A DNA stretch of 64,000 bases, from positions 154,702 through 218,701 of the forward strand of contig NW_001799639.1 of the NCBI RefSeq assembly GCF_000165425.1, written 5' to 3'. The notes below the pieces were generated by a model. The model was given only the letters and a program-made list of their open reading frames with translations, did not search any database and was not told the origin of the DNA. A program made the position numbers and the translations under genes. The DNA is from Paramecium tetraurelia (Eukaryota; Ciliophora; Oligohymenophorea; Peniculida; Parameciidae). Shown here piece after piece: positions 48,045 to 60,914 of the stretch. Numbering within the stretch: position 1 is the first letter of the stretch; the number at the start of each line of letters is the position of its first letter.

Positions 48045-48512
48045 ACTTATATATTATATTACGAATAATGCTCTAAGGATTATTATAAATTAATTCAAAG
48101 AGCACCAAATTGTAGTAAATCATTGAATTGAGCTTTGAAATTTTGAGAGATATCAAAATATTGAAATATTAGTTTTCAAATTCATCATTCAAAATCAATG
48201 AAATAATAGATAAGGAATTCGATCATAAGTGTTAATAGTAAAGAGATGGGATCATAAATTACATTAATTTATATCTAACTCATTTAAATGTTCATCAAAG
48301 TCATAATATTTCAATAATATACTATATCTTGTTCTGCTTTTAATTGGCGCTTAATTTAGTAAGAATAACAAGACTTAAAATATTTCTTTATATAAATATT
48401 TAATGATATTACATATTTAGATGATAAAGTCTAATAACATGTAATTAGAATTTTCTAGATGACAGATTTAAAATTGAACATTTCATTAATAATTTATTCT
48501 CATTGAATTATA
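48045..48512. promoter_or_regulatory. 468-bp AT-rich divergent intergenic region
   Basis: Lies between the start of channel F (minus) and the start of the zinc-finger/SPRY gene (plus). No reading frame or RNA gene is convincing here. It should contain both promoters. Confidence 0.4.
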
Positions 48513-49715
48513 ATGTCTATAAATTTTGATAATGGCTTTGATAGGAGGAGAATTATAAACTATAATACAGATCTTTTTGATTGCGCTTTCTGCTCATGTG
48601 TGCCAAGAGTACCAAGACAATGTGCTAATTGTGATTCTATTTATTGTCGTTTATGCATTGAAAAATGGTTTAAACAATCGAAGTAATTTGTCGATATAAC
48701 TCATTAGCGGTTAAAGTAGAGATAATTGCTGTTAACAATAGACAATTACTAATTTATCATAAATATTATAATCAAATTATAATGATCTGCTTTTGAGATG
48801 TAATGTGTAAGAATATTTAGGTATAAAATGTTAAAAGGCTATTTGTATCAATCAAATTGATTAGCATGAGTTTGAGTGCGGTTTAATCAAATAGTGTGTA
48901 AATTACTAATGTTGTGGGAACATCATTCCATAAGAGAATATAAATAATAATTCTAATTAAGTAATTTGTCATCTCATATTAGTGTAGTGATTAGTGTTGC
49001 TAATTTTTGAGTAAAGTGAAAGAAATTAATAATAAGTAAGAGATATATAAAAGAGCAAGAGAATTTTTAATATCAAATCCATTTAGTAACAGAGAATAAC
49101 TTTTAAGTGACGAGGATAGATAGAATATAATGAATCCCTATAATTAAATCACCATCGGAAATGCTCCTATCATCTTAAGATGGGATAAAGCAAGGTGCGG
49201 TTCTAATATAATCCTAACAGATGGAGATTAGAAAGTCTTTCTTTAAGAATAAGGATATATTTTTAAATCTGTGGTTGCTAACTATGGCTTTGAGTCAGGG
49301 ATTGTATATTGGGAGATCGAAGCAGACGACAGGACTGAAAACTATTTAAAAATTGGTGTGACAACTCAAAGGGACTTTAATTTTAATTCATCCTTCTGTG
49401 ATTATGAGTTTGGCTGGGCTTTCTATGGATCAGCACAAGTAGAAAATTGTTATCTAAAAGTAGATACGTCATAATCAAAAATAAAATGGTACTGCTTTTG
49501 GAAAGCCATTCAAAGATAAGGGCACTTTGGGAATTTGCTTAAACATGGATTCAGGGACTTTAATGTTCAGTTTGAATGGAGAAAACATGGGTTGTGCTTT
49601 CAAAGATGAAAAATTGAAACGAGGACCCATTTATCCAGCTGTATCACTACTTCACAAAGCTGGTTGTAAAATAATAAGTGAAAAACCTGTTCCATAGATA
49701 TTTTAATAATTTTGA
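48513..49715 (+). CDS. RING/TRAF-type zinc finger plus SPRY domain protein, putative E3 ligase
   Basis: 377 aa after introns 48683-48707 (25 nt), 48961-48982 (22 nt) and 49439-49460 (22 nt); the spliced length divides by three. The N-terminus has a RING-like Cys array (DCAFCSCVPRVPRQCANCDS, IYCRLCIEKWF). TRAF-type zinc finger segments follow (LLLRCNVQEYLGIKCQKAIC, HEFECGLIKQCVNYQCCG), then a helical spacer (SKVKEINNKQEIYKRAREFL). The C-terminal half is a SPRY domain: IVYWEIEADDRTENYLKIGV, FGWAFYGSAQ, GTLGICLNMDSGTLMFSLNG and YPAVSL. RING plus SPRY suggests a ubiquitin ligase with a SPRY substrate module, similar in logic to TRIM proteins although the middle part is TRAF-like. The first RING Cys pairs are somewhat irregular, so ligase activity is inferred. 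Confidence 0.85.
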
Positions 49716-49736
49716 TTTAGTTAATATCATTAATTT

Positions 49737-51953
49737 TCAATTCTATTGGCTCTGTTAATCAAACATTTTTACACAGAGATCTTCCTCTTCCTACTACACA
49801 GCTCCTCTCCTAGTAGGATGTTTTTGTTTATGATAAATTTTATGTTGTATATCTATCAACTTGGACAACTTAAACACTATCTATAACTCAGGTCCAAGTT
49901 TTTGAATCAATGCTTTATTTGAATATACCGTATCACTAGATTGTAATATATCATCATATGCCTAAATTTATAATAAAAGAAAGTACATTGAATATTTTTG
50001 AGTAAATTAAGTAATCCCCAAAAAGATTTGGTTAATTTCTGCTCATTTTCTTATAATTAATCATTTCAATAGTATCAGAATCAGTCTTATCTATTTTTGT
50101 AGATTATTAATCATACCCATAGCCTCAGGAGACTTCACTATTTGTTCAATGAGCTGTCTTGAAGGTTCCTTGGTAATGCTATCAAGATTTATTAAAGGTT
50201 TGGGAGTAAAATTGAACATCATCAATTATTTATAATTCAAAATAGTTTCTTTGAGTTTTTCTAATTCGTTCAACTTCAATAATATATGATGTACATCTAA
50301 TTAGTCAATTATGTTGTCACTATAATGATAATACTTAAATCAATTACAAAGCTTTGTTCATCAGAATAACTTTTGGTTAATTTTTAAATAGTTTGCCACA
50401 ACTAATATAATTGCATAAAATCTGAAAATCTAAAAAAATCGGTTTCTGCCGTTCTATTATTTTTATTATTTGTTTTTGGAAGTAATCCAGCCCAGATATG
50501 AACTTCAATTTTTCAGCCAGAATGTAATGTTGCTTGCTGGTTTCTTTGCTTGATTTTGTTTGATTAGTAGGTTTTTATACCATGCCTCCAGTATTTAAAA
50601 ATAAATTCAGTAAATTATATCTTTGCGAGATATCAGGTGAGAGTTTGTCCTCGACCTATTAATTGTCTATTTCATCTATTTCTGCATTAGAATTTACGTG
50701 GAGATGATTTTCTCTATGTTAGATGAATTCATCAATCAATTCAAGATTTTCCTGGTATTATCTATTCTAAATAGATGAATCCAATTAAAATTCAAATAAT
50801 TTGTTAGCCAATTCAACCAAAACTATTTAAGTTAGATAATAATACATTGTATTCTATTGTAAATACCAACAAGTAATCCAATGAAGAAGAAGAATATCTA
50901 CTAGATACCACCTAGATTGGATAAAAGCTCATCAATTTTTTAGAAACTTCGAGTGAATTTAGTCTTGAATGGATTTAATCGAAAATTGAAGGTTGCATAT
51001 GATGCATCAAGAGTGGTGCCAATGTCTGACATCTCCTTAATGTCAGATTGATCAATTAGGAAAACTGTATCTTCTTATATATCACTTGATAATTAGGATT
51101 GATACCTGAACGGCAATAGACTTTCATCATTAATGAACTCATATTTCCTAAAGTATATGTTAGCTTTTCGATTGAGTTGATTGGGTACAAATGTGAAATA
51201 TATCTGATCATCCAAAAATGCTGATCCATATCTTTATTTGTACGGATTAATTATCTACAATATTTAATAGATGACTATACTTAATTGATAGTGTAAATTT
51301 GTAGTTTAAATGAACCAGTACTTGAAAAATATTAATCTACTGTTTCTTTTGACGCACATGAAATTTATTCATTACTTTCGCAATGTGATATGGTTAGGGT
51401 CAAAAATTGGAAATCACTGCCTAAATGATGGTTTATAATGTTTACTTGTGTAAGTGCCTCCAACAAATATTGTGTTATTGTACCTAGTATATTTGTTATA
51501 CATTTTACTCGGGACATAAAAAATCACCAATTCCAAAACTATTGAAATTCTCTACAAAATCAATCCCATATCTAGAGAAAGTGGATTGAAATCTCTCACT
51601 TGTACAAGGCACCAGAGGTATGATGGTTGATATTTTGTTTTATTGGCCATTTGGTAATCTTTAATATTTTCTTGAATATCATTTTCATCAATTTACTTTT
51701 ATTCCAGTGTTAAATTAAAGAAAGGTGATGTAGTAAAATTATTTTACTCTATTTTAAAAGCAAACATGAAATCGGATTGGTCTAATTAGATTGACTAGAC
51801 TTCGTCTTCATATTAATTGGCTGAGATAACTCTTAGTTGTTCTTTAAGGAAAAAAGATCGTAAACTTTAAGAGTAGAAATATATCATTAAAAATAACACT
51901 GCCAATGATATTGTACCTCCTATCTTGGTTCGAAAATAGGCTTGTTTATTCAT
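49737..51953 (-). CDS. Ciliate-type two-TM membrane protein, copy 1
   Basis: 738 aa if uninterrupted (span divides by three). MNKQAYFRTKIGGTISLAVL leads into a first membrane helix (ISLAVLFLMIYFY). A large extracytosolic part of about 450 residues with several N-x-S/T sites (NKTKYQPSYLWC, EQNNFTTSPFFN) follows, then a second helix around 50900 and a charged cytosolic tail (KLSKLIDIQHKIYHKQKHPT). The layout and the RTKIGGTIS-type start match a large ciliate-specific family of unknown function. It converges on the SPRY gene with 21 bp between stops and is a tandem paralogue of the next gene. Confidence 0.7.
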
Positions 51954-52062
51954 ACGAAGAAATACTATTTAACCAAATACGTCGACCCGTTCCAATCCTT
52001 ACTATTGCAGATAATAATACCCCATTTTAGTGTTTTCATTAATAATATAAATAAAAGATCAA

Positions 52063-54423
52063 TCATTTGTTCATCATCTCTTCAGGAACATTTTGAGTGT
52101 TCCTGCATATTAGATCTATATTTGAATTGGCTCTCAGTCTCCTGATTCCATCAAAATCAAGCAATTTAGACAATTTGAAAATGGTCTACATTTCATCTCC
52201 AAGTTTCTTAATCAATTTCCTGTTCACTTCATGTTGAGGGTGTTAATCTGCACTCTATTACAATATCAGATCATAAGCCTATCTCCATTTATTCAAATAC
52301 CCTATAAATTCTATTGTAAATTCTATTATCCCTATCAATACTTTGCGTCCGAAAAAAGGATTTATTACCAGTTTATATTACCTAACTTTTCCTGGATCTT
52401 TTCCCTTAATAAGGTACATTTCTAAATTATAATACCAAACATTTACGTGTGTCTCGCCCTGTTTTCAAGGAAAGTTCTTGAAATAGGCATCTCCTTCTCC
52501 TCTATCATTGAAATAATTGGTTTTGATGCAAAATCAAATAATAATTACTAAGAATTTGTAAGTAGTATTTCTTTAAGTTTGTCAATCTCATTCAATTTAG
52601 TCAAGATGTTGAACACATCCAACTGCTCATTGATTTTATCACTAATATTAAATTATTTATTATTATACACTGCTTGATTATAAAATAGGACAGAAAGGGA
52701 GTTCGAGAAAGCCTTTCTCAGACACAACTAATTCACAAAGATCTTCATATTAAACCTTAATGGTTATGATCGATTTAAGATAAGATTGATTTATTTTTTA
52801 AAGTAATCCAATCCACTTACACAATTAAGCCTTTAAGCCAGAATATTATGGTCTTTTATTGCCAGCTATGTATTTTAATTACTTTTATCTTCATTATCAT
52901 TCAAGCCTTGATTAACACACTCATTATTTTCAGTCGTTGGACGATCAATCAGCATAATATGTTTATCAGGTTGGCTTTTACCGAAAAGTCTTAGGATTTT
53001 GCTTTTGTGTTTAATTTCACTATTGGGAATCTTTTATTATTAACCTTCTCTATTCACATAGTATTCTTGTTTGAACTGTTTCTCTTCATAAGCATTATCT
53101 ATTAATTTTAGATTTTATTAATGCTATTTAGTCTACTCTTCAACATCAGGACTAAACTCATAAATCTTATTCGACAATTCGACAAACACTACTTAATTTA
53201 AAACAAACGCTAACTTGTTATTTTATTATACGCTGATATGATGAATCCCATAACTATTAAGGATATCTATAGTAAACCCCCCAATTTAGAGAGCAAATCA
53301 GTAACATTTTAATTCTTTCTCTCAACCAAAATAGTGATTGGACTTTTACGAAAATAGAATGCTGCATAAATAGTATCGGAATCCCTTCCCAAATCAGTTA
53401 TTTCTTTGGTCTCTGTATTATCTATCGAAACAAAATTCAGATTCTGATCCTCACTTCAAATTCACAATGATGTTCTTACTTAAATGGATAAAGATCAAGA
53501 CTATTTTAAAATTAATATTATCTAAAGTAAATGTTTGCATATTTGCTTATCTTTTTAGGCACAAACGATAAGTAACTTTGATCATCCAAATAGATAGATA
53601 CATAGTCCGATCCAATTTTATTGGGATTTATTACCTATTTTAAGATTACATACACTACCTTGTTGACAGAATATACCTATACCTTGAAATTCCCAGCTTC
53701 TTCTAATTGCTGTTTTATTTCATCATCTGATGCACATGTTCTATCAGTTGAAGAACTTTAATTGCATGGTGTAACTTCGATTTTGAGAAAGTTAAAATTG
53801 TTTGCTTTAATAAAATTTCTAATATACATGTATATGTTCCTCCGATATTCAAATTTATTTATGTTCTATCATTATATTCAAATACATTACTATGGACAAA
53901 GCAAGTTCTTAAGTTAAAGTCTCTCGAAATCATCTGAAAAGTTCTTTCCATAGCGATCAAAAATTTATTAGAAACGCTCTAAAGTGCATGGAACCAAAGG
54001 AAGTTAGGTAATGTTTTTAATAAGTGTTCCATTTGGGAGTCTTTCATATTCCCTTCATAATCCTCAATTGTTATACCTTTATTAGAGATTTATCGTGAAG
54101 TATGGTTGATCCAAAAAGTTAGTCTGATCAATTCCTAATGCCATTATAAAATCTTAATCATTCAATTGCAGATTTGTTAGGTCGTCATCATAAATTTAAG
54201 TTTACTTAGTAATTATATTTTTTCCAGCCAAATAATCGACAAAATTTGTTGAAAAAAATAGAAACACAAGAATTATTGTTGTTATGGAGGTAAAACCACC
54301 AAATGACGATTTATACGTAGATTTATGATTCATTCCAAGGCTTGGGGACTGAGCAAAGATATCACAAACTCTTAAGTCTCATTCTACTAGCAATCTATTT
54401 TTACATTAATTTATTTTCTCCAT
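52063..54423 (-). CDS. Ciliate-type two-TM membrane protein, copy 2, early in-frame TGA
   Basis: About 760 aa. N-terminal MEKINQCKNRLLVE is followed in the same frame by TGA (54379-54381) and then DLRVCDIFAQSPSLGMNHKS, YKSSFGGFTSITTIILVFLF. The FGG-T-S plus first membrane helix are family hallmarks. The extracytosolic region includes NGTLIKNITQLPLVPCTLER, TPCNQSSSTDRTCASDDEIK and SDYVSIYLDDQSYLSFVPKK. A second helix and a cytosolic tail (LIKKLGDEMQTIFKLSKLLD) mirror copy 1. At least two 25-nt introns (near 54020-54100 and 53870) are needed. Translation could start at the internal Met (GMNHKS), which would bypass the TGA but drop the conserved DIF-Q segment. Confidence 0.65.
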
Positions 54424-55307
54424 CACAATGTATAATTTTTTTATTTATTTTAAACAAATTTCCTATATTAAAAAATCAATTCTTCAATTGCTTTTAGATT
54501 TTAATAATAAGATAATTTATATTTAAAATTTAACTCTTTCAAAATTAGAAATTTATGAGTAGAGTAAATTATCAAAATCATAATATTTCAAAATATAAAA
54601 ATGTAAAATATGGAATCAATAAAGAATACTGCAATTCTGTTCTATCTATTTAGAAAATATTAACAAAGATGTCAACAAATATGGTTAAAATTTAAGATTA
54701 TCTCTTTAGAACAGACTATATTTCTATCAATTTATCAACATAAATGGATTTCAAAAAGTATTATGAATTTTATCGAAGAATTTTTTTATTTAATAAATCC
54801 TAATACAGACTAACTATAAATATTTAAAATTGTTTAAGCTTAAATTACACTAAGTAAGAAGACATTAGAGTTGATAAATTTTGATGTGTAAATGTCCTTC
54901 ATAAGGCATCTGGATGATAATATTTATATGAGTCTGATTGAATGCAATAATCATGTTGAGATTACAGAAGAAGTGAATTGAACTACTTAGGAAATAATTA
55001 GTTACTTATCTATCGAATGATTCGGAATTATAATACTTTTATAATATATACTTATTCAAGAGACCAATAAATATCCTTTTGTTATTACATTTGACCATCT
55101 CTGTGTACAATAAACCTATAAATGTTAACGACAGGGAAGAAACTAACAAAGTGATCACATCTTCTTCTCATAATTAATAATAATTATGAGAAGAAAATAG
55201 ATGATAAAAATAAAACCCCTATCGTTTATATCTAAATGGTTTGATTGATTGAATGTAATTCTAAACATTTAATTATATTATATTTATATATTATTTTCTT
55301 AGAGTAA
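54424..55307. other. 884-bp mostly noncoding AT-rich region with a strong palindrome
   Basis: Contains a perfect inverted repeat (listed separately). A short plus-strand frame at about 54742-54980 (MDFKKYYEFYRRIFLFNKSQ in one frame, LIECNNHVEITEEVN in another) looks faintly coding but has no clean gene model. Nothing else is supported. Confidence 0.35.
55162..55195. repeat. Perfect inverted repeat, 15-bp arms, 4-nt loop
   Basis: ttcttctcataatta and taattatgagaagaa flank ataa. The arms are perfectly complementary and would form a stable hairpin in either strand. It lies in the intergenic space about 110 bp upstream of the small repeat-containing gene. It could be a transcription-related hairpin or a remnant of an excised element; neither is shown. 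Confidence 0.75.
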
Positions 55308-55622
55308 ATGAATTATCGACCACCCAAAGTGAATCAGCTATAAAGAGGATAATAAGTGCTACCAGATTAGTAATAACCTGAAGAAAATTCATTTTTTAAT
55401 GATTTGGATTATTAATAGGACTAGAGACTTTTTGGTAGTGGCTACCCTTCTATGATAACTGCACTTAAGTGTCCTCAGCTATAAGAAAATAAAGGACCAA
55501 CAAAGTATCAATAACCTGAACCTGAAGAAAATTCATTTTTTAATGATTTGGATTATTACAGCTAAAGGGTTTTAGAGAGTGACGACACTCATTTTGATAT
55601 TATGTATACTTTAAGCAATTGA
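55308..55622 (+). CDS. Small Pro/Gln-rich protein with duplicated acidic segment
   Basis: 104 aa, MNYRPPKVNQLQRGQQVLPD..., intronless. The segment PEENSFFNDLDY occurs twice (around residues 24 and 72), encoded by an exact 38-bp DNA repeat. Between the copies lies LFGSGYPSMITALKCPQL. There is no membrane helix or signal peptide and the protein is probably disordered. The repeated acidic/aromatic segment looks like a short linear binding motif. Family unknown. Confidence 0.65.
55377..55414 (+). repeat. 38-bp direct repeat, copy 1
   Basis: Identical to 55521-55558. The copies are 144 bp (48 codons) apart, so both are read in the same frame and encode PEENSFFNDLDY plus one codon. Confidence 0.85.
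55521..55558 (+). repeat. 38-bp direct repeat, copy 2
   Basis: Second copy of the repeat at 55377-55414, in frame within the same small gene. Identity at the DNA level suggests recent duplication or gene conversion. Confidence 0.85.
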
Positions 55623-55888
55623 TTTTGCTTATGCTATTTGCAAACGAATTATGTACATAATAAAAACAAAATACAAATAATTATTACATTCAGGAGTCAG
55701 TTCTCTTTGTCTGGTAGTTTTTTGAAATCATTTATTTATATAGAATCTTTTTAATAATACAATGAGTTAAGTAAATAATTATACTTAATAATTGGCTTCA
55801 GAAGTCGTTTTTAATAATTAAATGACTTCATCATATAATTAAGGTTTCTGGCAGTGATAATTCTAATATTTAATTATTTAAAAGAAAA

Positions 55889-57217
55889 ATGAAGAAATAA
55901 GATTGGAAATTCATGTAGGTGTTCGGTGACAAGGCATCTTCGGATAACGTTAGTGATGAGGATATCATATCTGCAGTTCAATTTGAAAGGACTGGAAGAT
56001 TGTTAGGATTAGGAGACAGAGCTGGTCGATTGATAATATTTGAAGTACCATAGAACAAAAAGAGGGAGAAGGCAGAATATTAGTATTAATTTTAATGATT
56101 GCTTAGATATCTAACAGAATTGTAATCACATACGAGAGAATTCGATTTCCTCAAGAGTACTGATATTGAGGAGAAGATTAATCAAATTTAATGGCTGAGA
56201 GCTCAAGGCAAAAATATGTATGTTTTATCAACAAATGATAAAACGGTGAAGTTGTGGAAAGTCAGTGAAAAAAATGTGACAAAAGTTATCAAACCAAGTG
56301 GTAAGGATTTGGCAATGCCTAAATTGTAAGTGGTTGAAAGTGGATTGATTCCAAGGTAAACACTTAATTAGATTAGGAAAGTGTGAGGAAAGTGTTTCCT
56401 AATCTACACAACTATCATATAAATTCATTGACTGCTTCAAACAATGAAGAATTTGTTTTAACATCCGACGACCTAAAAGTGTATTTATGGAGTATAGAAT
56501 AACCATCAAAAGCATTTGTGGCAGTAGATTTGAAGCCTGAGAATTTGGATGAGTTGAGTGAAGTGATAACATCATCAGCTTTTCATCCAACCTTAGATAA
56601 TTAATTTTTGTATACTACAAGCAAGGGAATCATCAAATTATGTGATATGAGAAAATCAGGAATTTGTGACAACACAGCTATTTCTATGGCAGAACCAGAA
56701 GATCCAGCCAAAAAGAATTTCTTCACTGAAATAGTCACTTCTATATCAGATGCTTGTTTCAGTCGAAATGGCAAATATATATTTTCAAGAGATTTCTTGA
56801 CTGTCAAAGTGTGGGATATTGCTATGACCAATAAACCTGTTGCTACCGTCTAGGTATTTGAACCACTGAAATCTAAACTATGTGATCTATATGAGAACGA
56901 ATGCATTTTTGATAAGTTTTCAATTCAATCAACCCTTGATTCAAATAGCTTTGTGACTGGTAATTTTAATAGTACTTTTCACATTGTGGACAGATTGGGT
57001 ATGATAATTCATTAATATCACAATAGGTGAATGCAATTCACAATATGAATTGAATTTTAATAAGAAGACAGTTGTGAGGCAGATTCCACCAAAATATTTT
57101 GAGAATTTTGGATCTTCATATGATTTTAATCGTAAAGTTCAGAAAATCAGTATGTGCTAAACTTAAAATCTTGTTGCTTTTGCTTGCCTCAATTGTCTCT
57201 ATTTCTACACAGCATGA
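55889..57217 (+). CDS. PP2A regulatory subunit B (B55 family), WD40 protein
   Basis: 414 aa after introns 56083-56106 (24 nt), 56356-56387 (32 nt) and 56999-57026 (28 nt); the spliced length divides by three. It follows B55 from end to end: DEDIISAVQFERTGRLLGLG, TREFDFLKSTDIEEKINQIQ, LSTNDKTVKLWKVSE, LIPRKVFPNLHNYHINSL, ITSSAFHPTLDNQFLYTTSK, IKLCDMRKSGICDN, EPEDPAKKNFFTEIVTSISD and VKVWDIAMTNKPVATV. It forms a seven-blade propeller that directs the PP2A catalytic/scaffold dimer to substrates, including cell-cycle targets. The 24-nt intron is in phase but contains a TGA, so retention would truncate the protein. The 32-nt intron ends GAG, which is unusual for this genome but needed. Confidence 0.95.
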
Positions 57218-57302
57218 CAATTTATATATATATATATAACATAGTAACATAGATTCTAATTCTGATAAGTATAAGTATAAACCCCTTTTACTTTAAACAT
57301 AC

Positions 57303-57722
57303 TCATTTTAGTGATTCTTACTCCTCTTTTAATATAGATATCATCAAATAGGATTAATTTCTTAGATTCTCTCTCTATTGTGGAAACAATGAGATGAATA
57401 TTATAAATAATATATATAAGAAATTGCATCTATTTTACAATAATAAAAATGACACATACAAATATATGGCTAAAAATAAAAACTAAACAACAAAGCAGCT
57501 GTGAGAATATTGAAATGTGGCGATGTGTTATTTATTATACTGTGATATACTATCATTTTTTTGTTTTGTATTTTGCTCCAAGAACAAGTTGTAATTTTCC
57601 TCCGGTTGATCTACCCAATTGACTGGAGCATTTGCTAACATATTATTGACATTCTTTACATGCATGTGACAATTCCTCTAGCATGGGAAAATACAGTGTT
57701 ATTAGTTGAACACTATGGACAT
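57303..57722 (-). CDS. Hypothetical small protein with two hydrophobic segments
   Basis: 139 aa in one frame (span divides by three). MSIVFNQQHCIFPCQRNCHM contains closely spaced Cys/His (C-x4-C-x3-C-H-x-H), followed by VKNVNNMLANAPVNWVDQPE and, further on, hydrophobic stretches (FVVQFLFLAIYLYVSFLLL, LFIIFISLF). The first 65 residues look genuinely coding. The rest is AT-driven and may be UTR if an intron was missed. An overlapping frame with KCPQCSTNNTVFSHARG starts a few bases upstream and could be the true N-terminus after splicing. Function unknown. Confidence 0.4.
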
Positions 57723-57871
57723 TTGACATCCATGAAATATGAATTAGGTGCTTAAATCAATCTCTTTAATTTGTGCTTTCTCTTTTCACTCTCATATTAG
57801 GGTCTCAATAAATCTTGGTCCATTATTTAAATTTATTTTTAAATTAATTTATTTATTTCAAACTTACTCTA

Positions 57872-59028
<1,157 letters not shown>

Positions 59029-59133
59029 AGAATTGAAATTATAAATATTGTGTACTCATATAACATCTAAATATTTTCAGTTGTAATCACATATTGTTTA
59101 TTGGTTTATAAGTGGTAAATATAACAAATATAC

Positions 59134-60090
59134 TCATTTTTGTTTTGAGAATGGATTTTGAATAGTTTAAAATAATAAGCTAGAAAGATCTGAAATATTG
59201 TTTTATACGGTTCCAACGATGTTGTATATCAATTCTACTGATGTGATGATGGACTGATAGAGATTAGTTATTATAGCAATAGCAATTGCTATCACGTACA
59301 TATATAATTGAATCAGTAAAATGAATTTATAGAACAAGTACTCATGAGATAGAGCATATCTCACATATAAGTTTATATAAGTGTATATCCTCAAAAATAA
59401 ATCAGAAATTAATATAAAGGGAAAAATTAACACGCTAATAAGCAATGCCAAAGAGAGACCAACAAACAACTTAAGAATTGTTAGTCCAAATTTTTTTAGC
59501 CTAAAGTTAGATTTAATATTTTAATTTCTCTCTACATCTTAACTTTAAGTGATTTTATTTCCTTCTTATCTCCTGTGCTTGATTCCACGAAGCAAACTCA
59601 AAACAAAAAGTACTATATTGACACTAACCTTCCATCTCCTCATAGCATCGGAATCCCAATTAATTTCTTTTTTCTTTTTTTCCTTTTATACGTATTTAGG
59701 GTTTCTAGACTAAATCCTCTTCTTCTAGTATTTAATGGTTTATAAGCTTAACATACCCTTTTAAAACCTAGAAAATTCTTCTTTATCCCCATGATCCGTA
59801 GTATTGATCTCGATAAGTTTATCTGATTCAGTGATATTTTAAATAGCAAATTATGTATTTTTAGGATCTGAGGAAGACTCATCTTTCAATTCCTTTTTAT
59901 CTTTTATGCTGTCGGATGGTGAGAATATATTTTGTACTCCATATTTATTGTTTTCATTTATAGAATCTTTTAGAGTATCATTAATCCGATTTAAACTGTT
60001 GTCGTCTGTAATTTAAACCATTTTTGTAGTATTTGGATCCTCATTGTCCCCTCTATGATTTTGATATTCCCTATAAATTGGTTTATTCAT
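59134..60090 (-). CDS. Hypothetical membrane protein with charged N-terminal half
   Basis: About 318 aa. The N-terminal half is hydrophilic and Asn/Asp/Ser-rich (MNKPIYREYQNHRGDNEDPN...IFSPSDSIKDKKELKDESSS). The C-terminal half holds three to four hydrophobic helices: VSVNIVLFVLSLL, LFVGLSLALLISVLIFPFIL, YKFILLIQLYMYVIAIAIAI. It ends with SSLLFQTIQNPFSKQK. A frame change near 59660 implies a short unplaced intron. No family is recognised; a tail-anchored or multi-pass trafficking protein is possible. Confidence 0.6.
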
Positions 60091-60447
60091 TATTAATTAT
60101 TTTTTTTCTTAGAATATAAAATTAGAATTCAGTAATGGAGATTTATTGTTTTTATTAGAAATAAATAGCTTCCAAATGGATTTTTTATGGTTCCTCTTAA
60201 TTGTAAAGATAAAGAACTTGAATTTTATAAATAATAGCATCAAATTAATATGAATAATTATTTAACTATAATTAAAGTTCCAAATTATTTTAAGAGAATT
60301 CTTATATTTTTTTTATTTATTTATAATTGATAAGAAATCAATATGAGAATTAAGTAATGGATTGAGTGTGAATTCAGATTTAATTTGATGATTAAGAATG
60401 CTAAATATCAAAAACAGTCAAAAAAATAAATTAATATTTTAATAAAA

Positions 60448-60866
60448 ATGGGATGTGTAGCTTAGAAGAAAAAAGTTGAAAAGTAGATTTATAGAATGGA
60501 AACTCAAATAAAAAAGTTAGTTTAGTAGAATGAAGAGATGACAAATCAAATCAATACTATGAGAGAGTAGGAATAGTTACTATCTCAACTTTGTGAATAA
60601 AGGTCTGAAAGATAAGTATCTCCTAAATAATCTATAGAAAATAGATTTGACTGCTTTGACAGATGAATTGAATAATAGATTTGAGAAGATGAGTAATGAT
60701 CTAAAATAGATTGATATAATTTGTGAGGAATAAAAATAGGCAAAATTAAAAGAGATGTTAGATTGGAAGAACGTAAATAATGTATTAATGGTAATAGTTA
60801 TTTGATAAATTGGATAATGTATCTAAGAATAACTTATCTCAAATATCAGAAGAAGATGAATATTGA
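60448..60866 (+). CDS. Small coiled-coil protein with acylation-type N-terminus
   Basis: 124 aa after introns 60593-60611 (19 nt, GTG donor) and 60773-60797 (25 nt); the spliced length divides by three. MGCVAQKKKVEKQ has Gly2 and Cys3 followed by a Lys cluster, the pattern of dual myristoylation/palmitoylation with a polybasic membrane contact. The rest is heptad helix (METQIKKLVQQNEEMTNQIN, LTDELNNRFEKMSNDLKQID) with an acidic end (NNLSQISEEDEY). Likely a membrane-peripheral adaptor; identity unknown. Confidence 0.65.
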
Positions 60867-60914
60867 TTGTTATTTGTATTTTTATATATATAAATAACAA
60901 AGTGAATTATATTA

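Noticed and set aside
57201-57245. Short (TA)n tract after the B55 stop codon, possible microsatellite
   Set aside because: Only a few units long and expected by chance in such AT-rich DNA.
57650-57760. KCPQCSTNNTVFSHARG frame, looked like the zinc ribbon of ribosomal protein eS27
   Set aside because: The frame does not continue into the rest of eS27 and the second Cys pair falls in a different frame; kept only as an alternative N-terminus for the small minus-strand gene.
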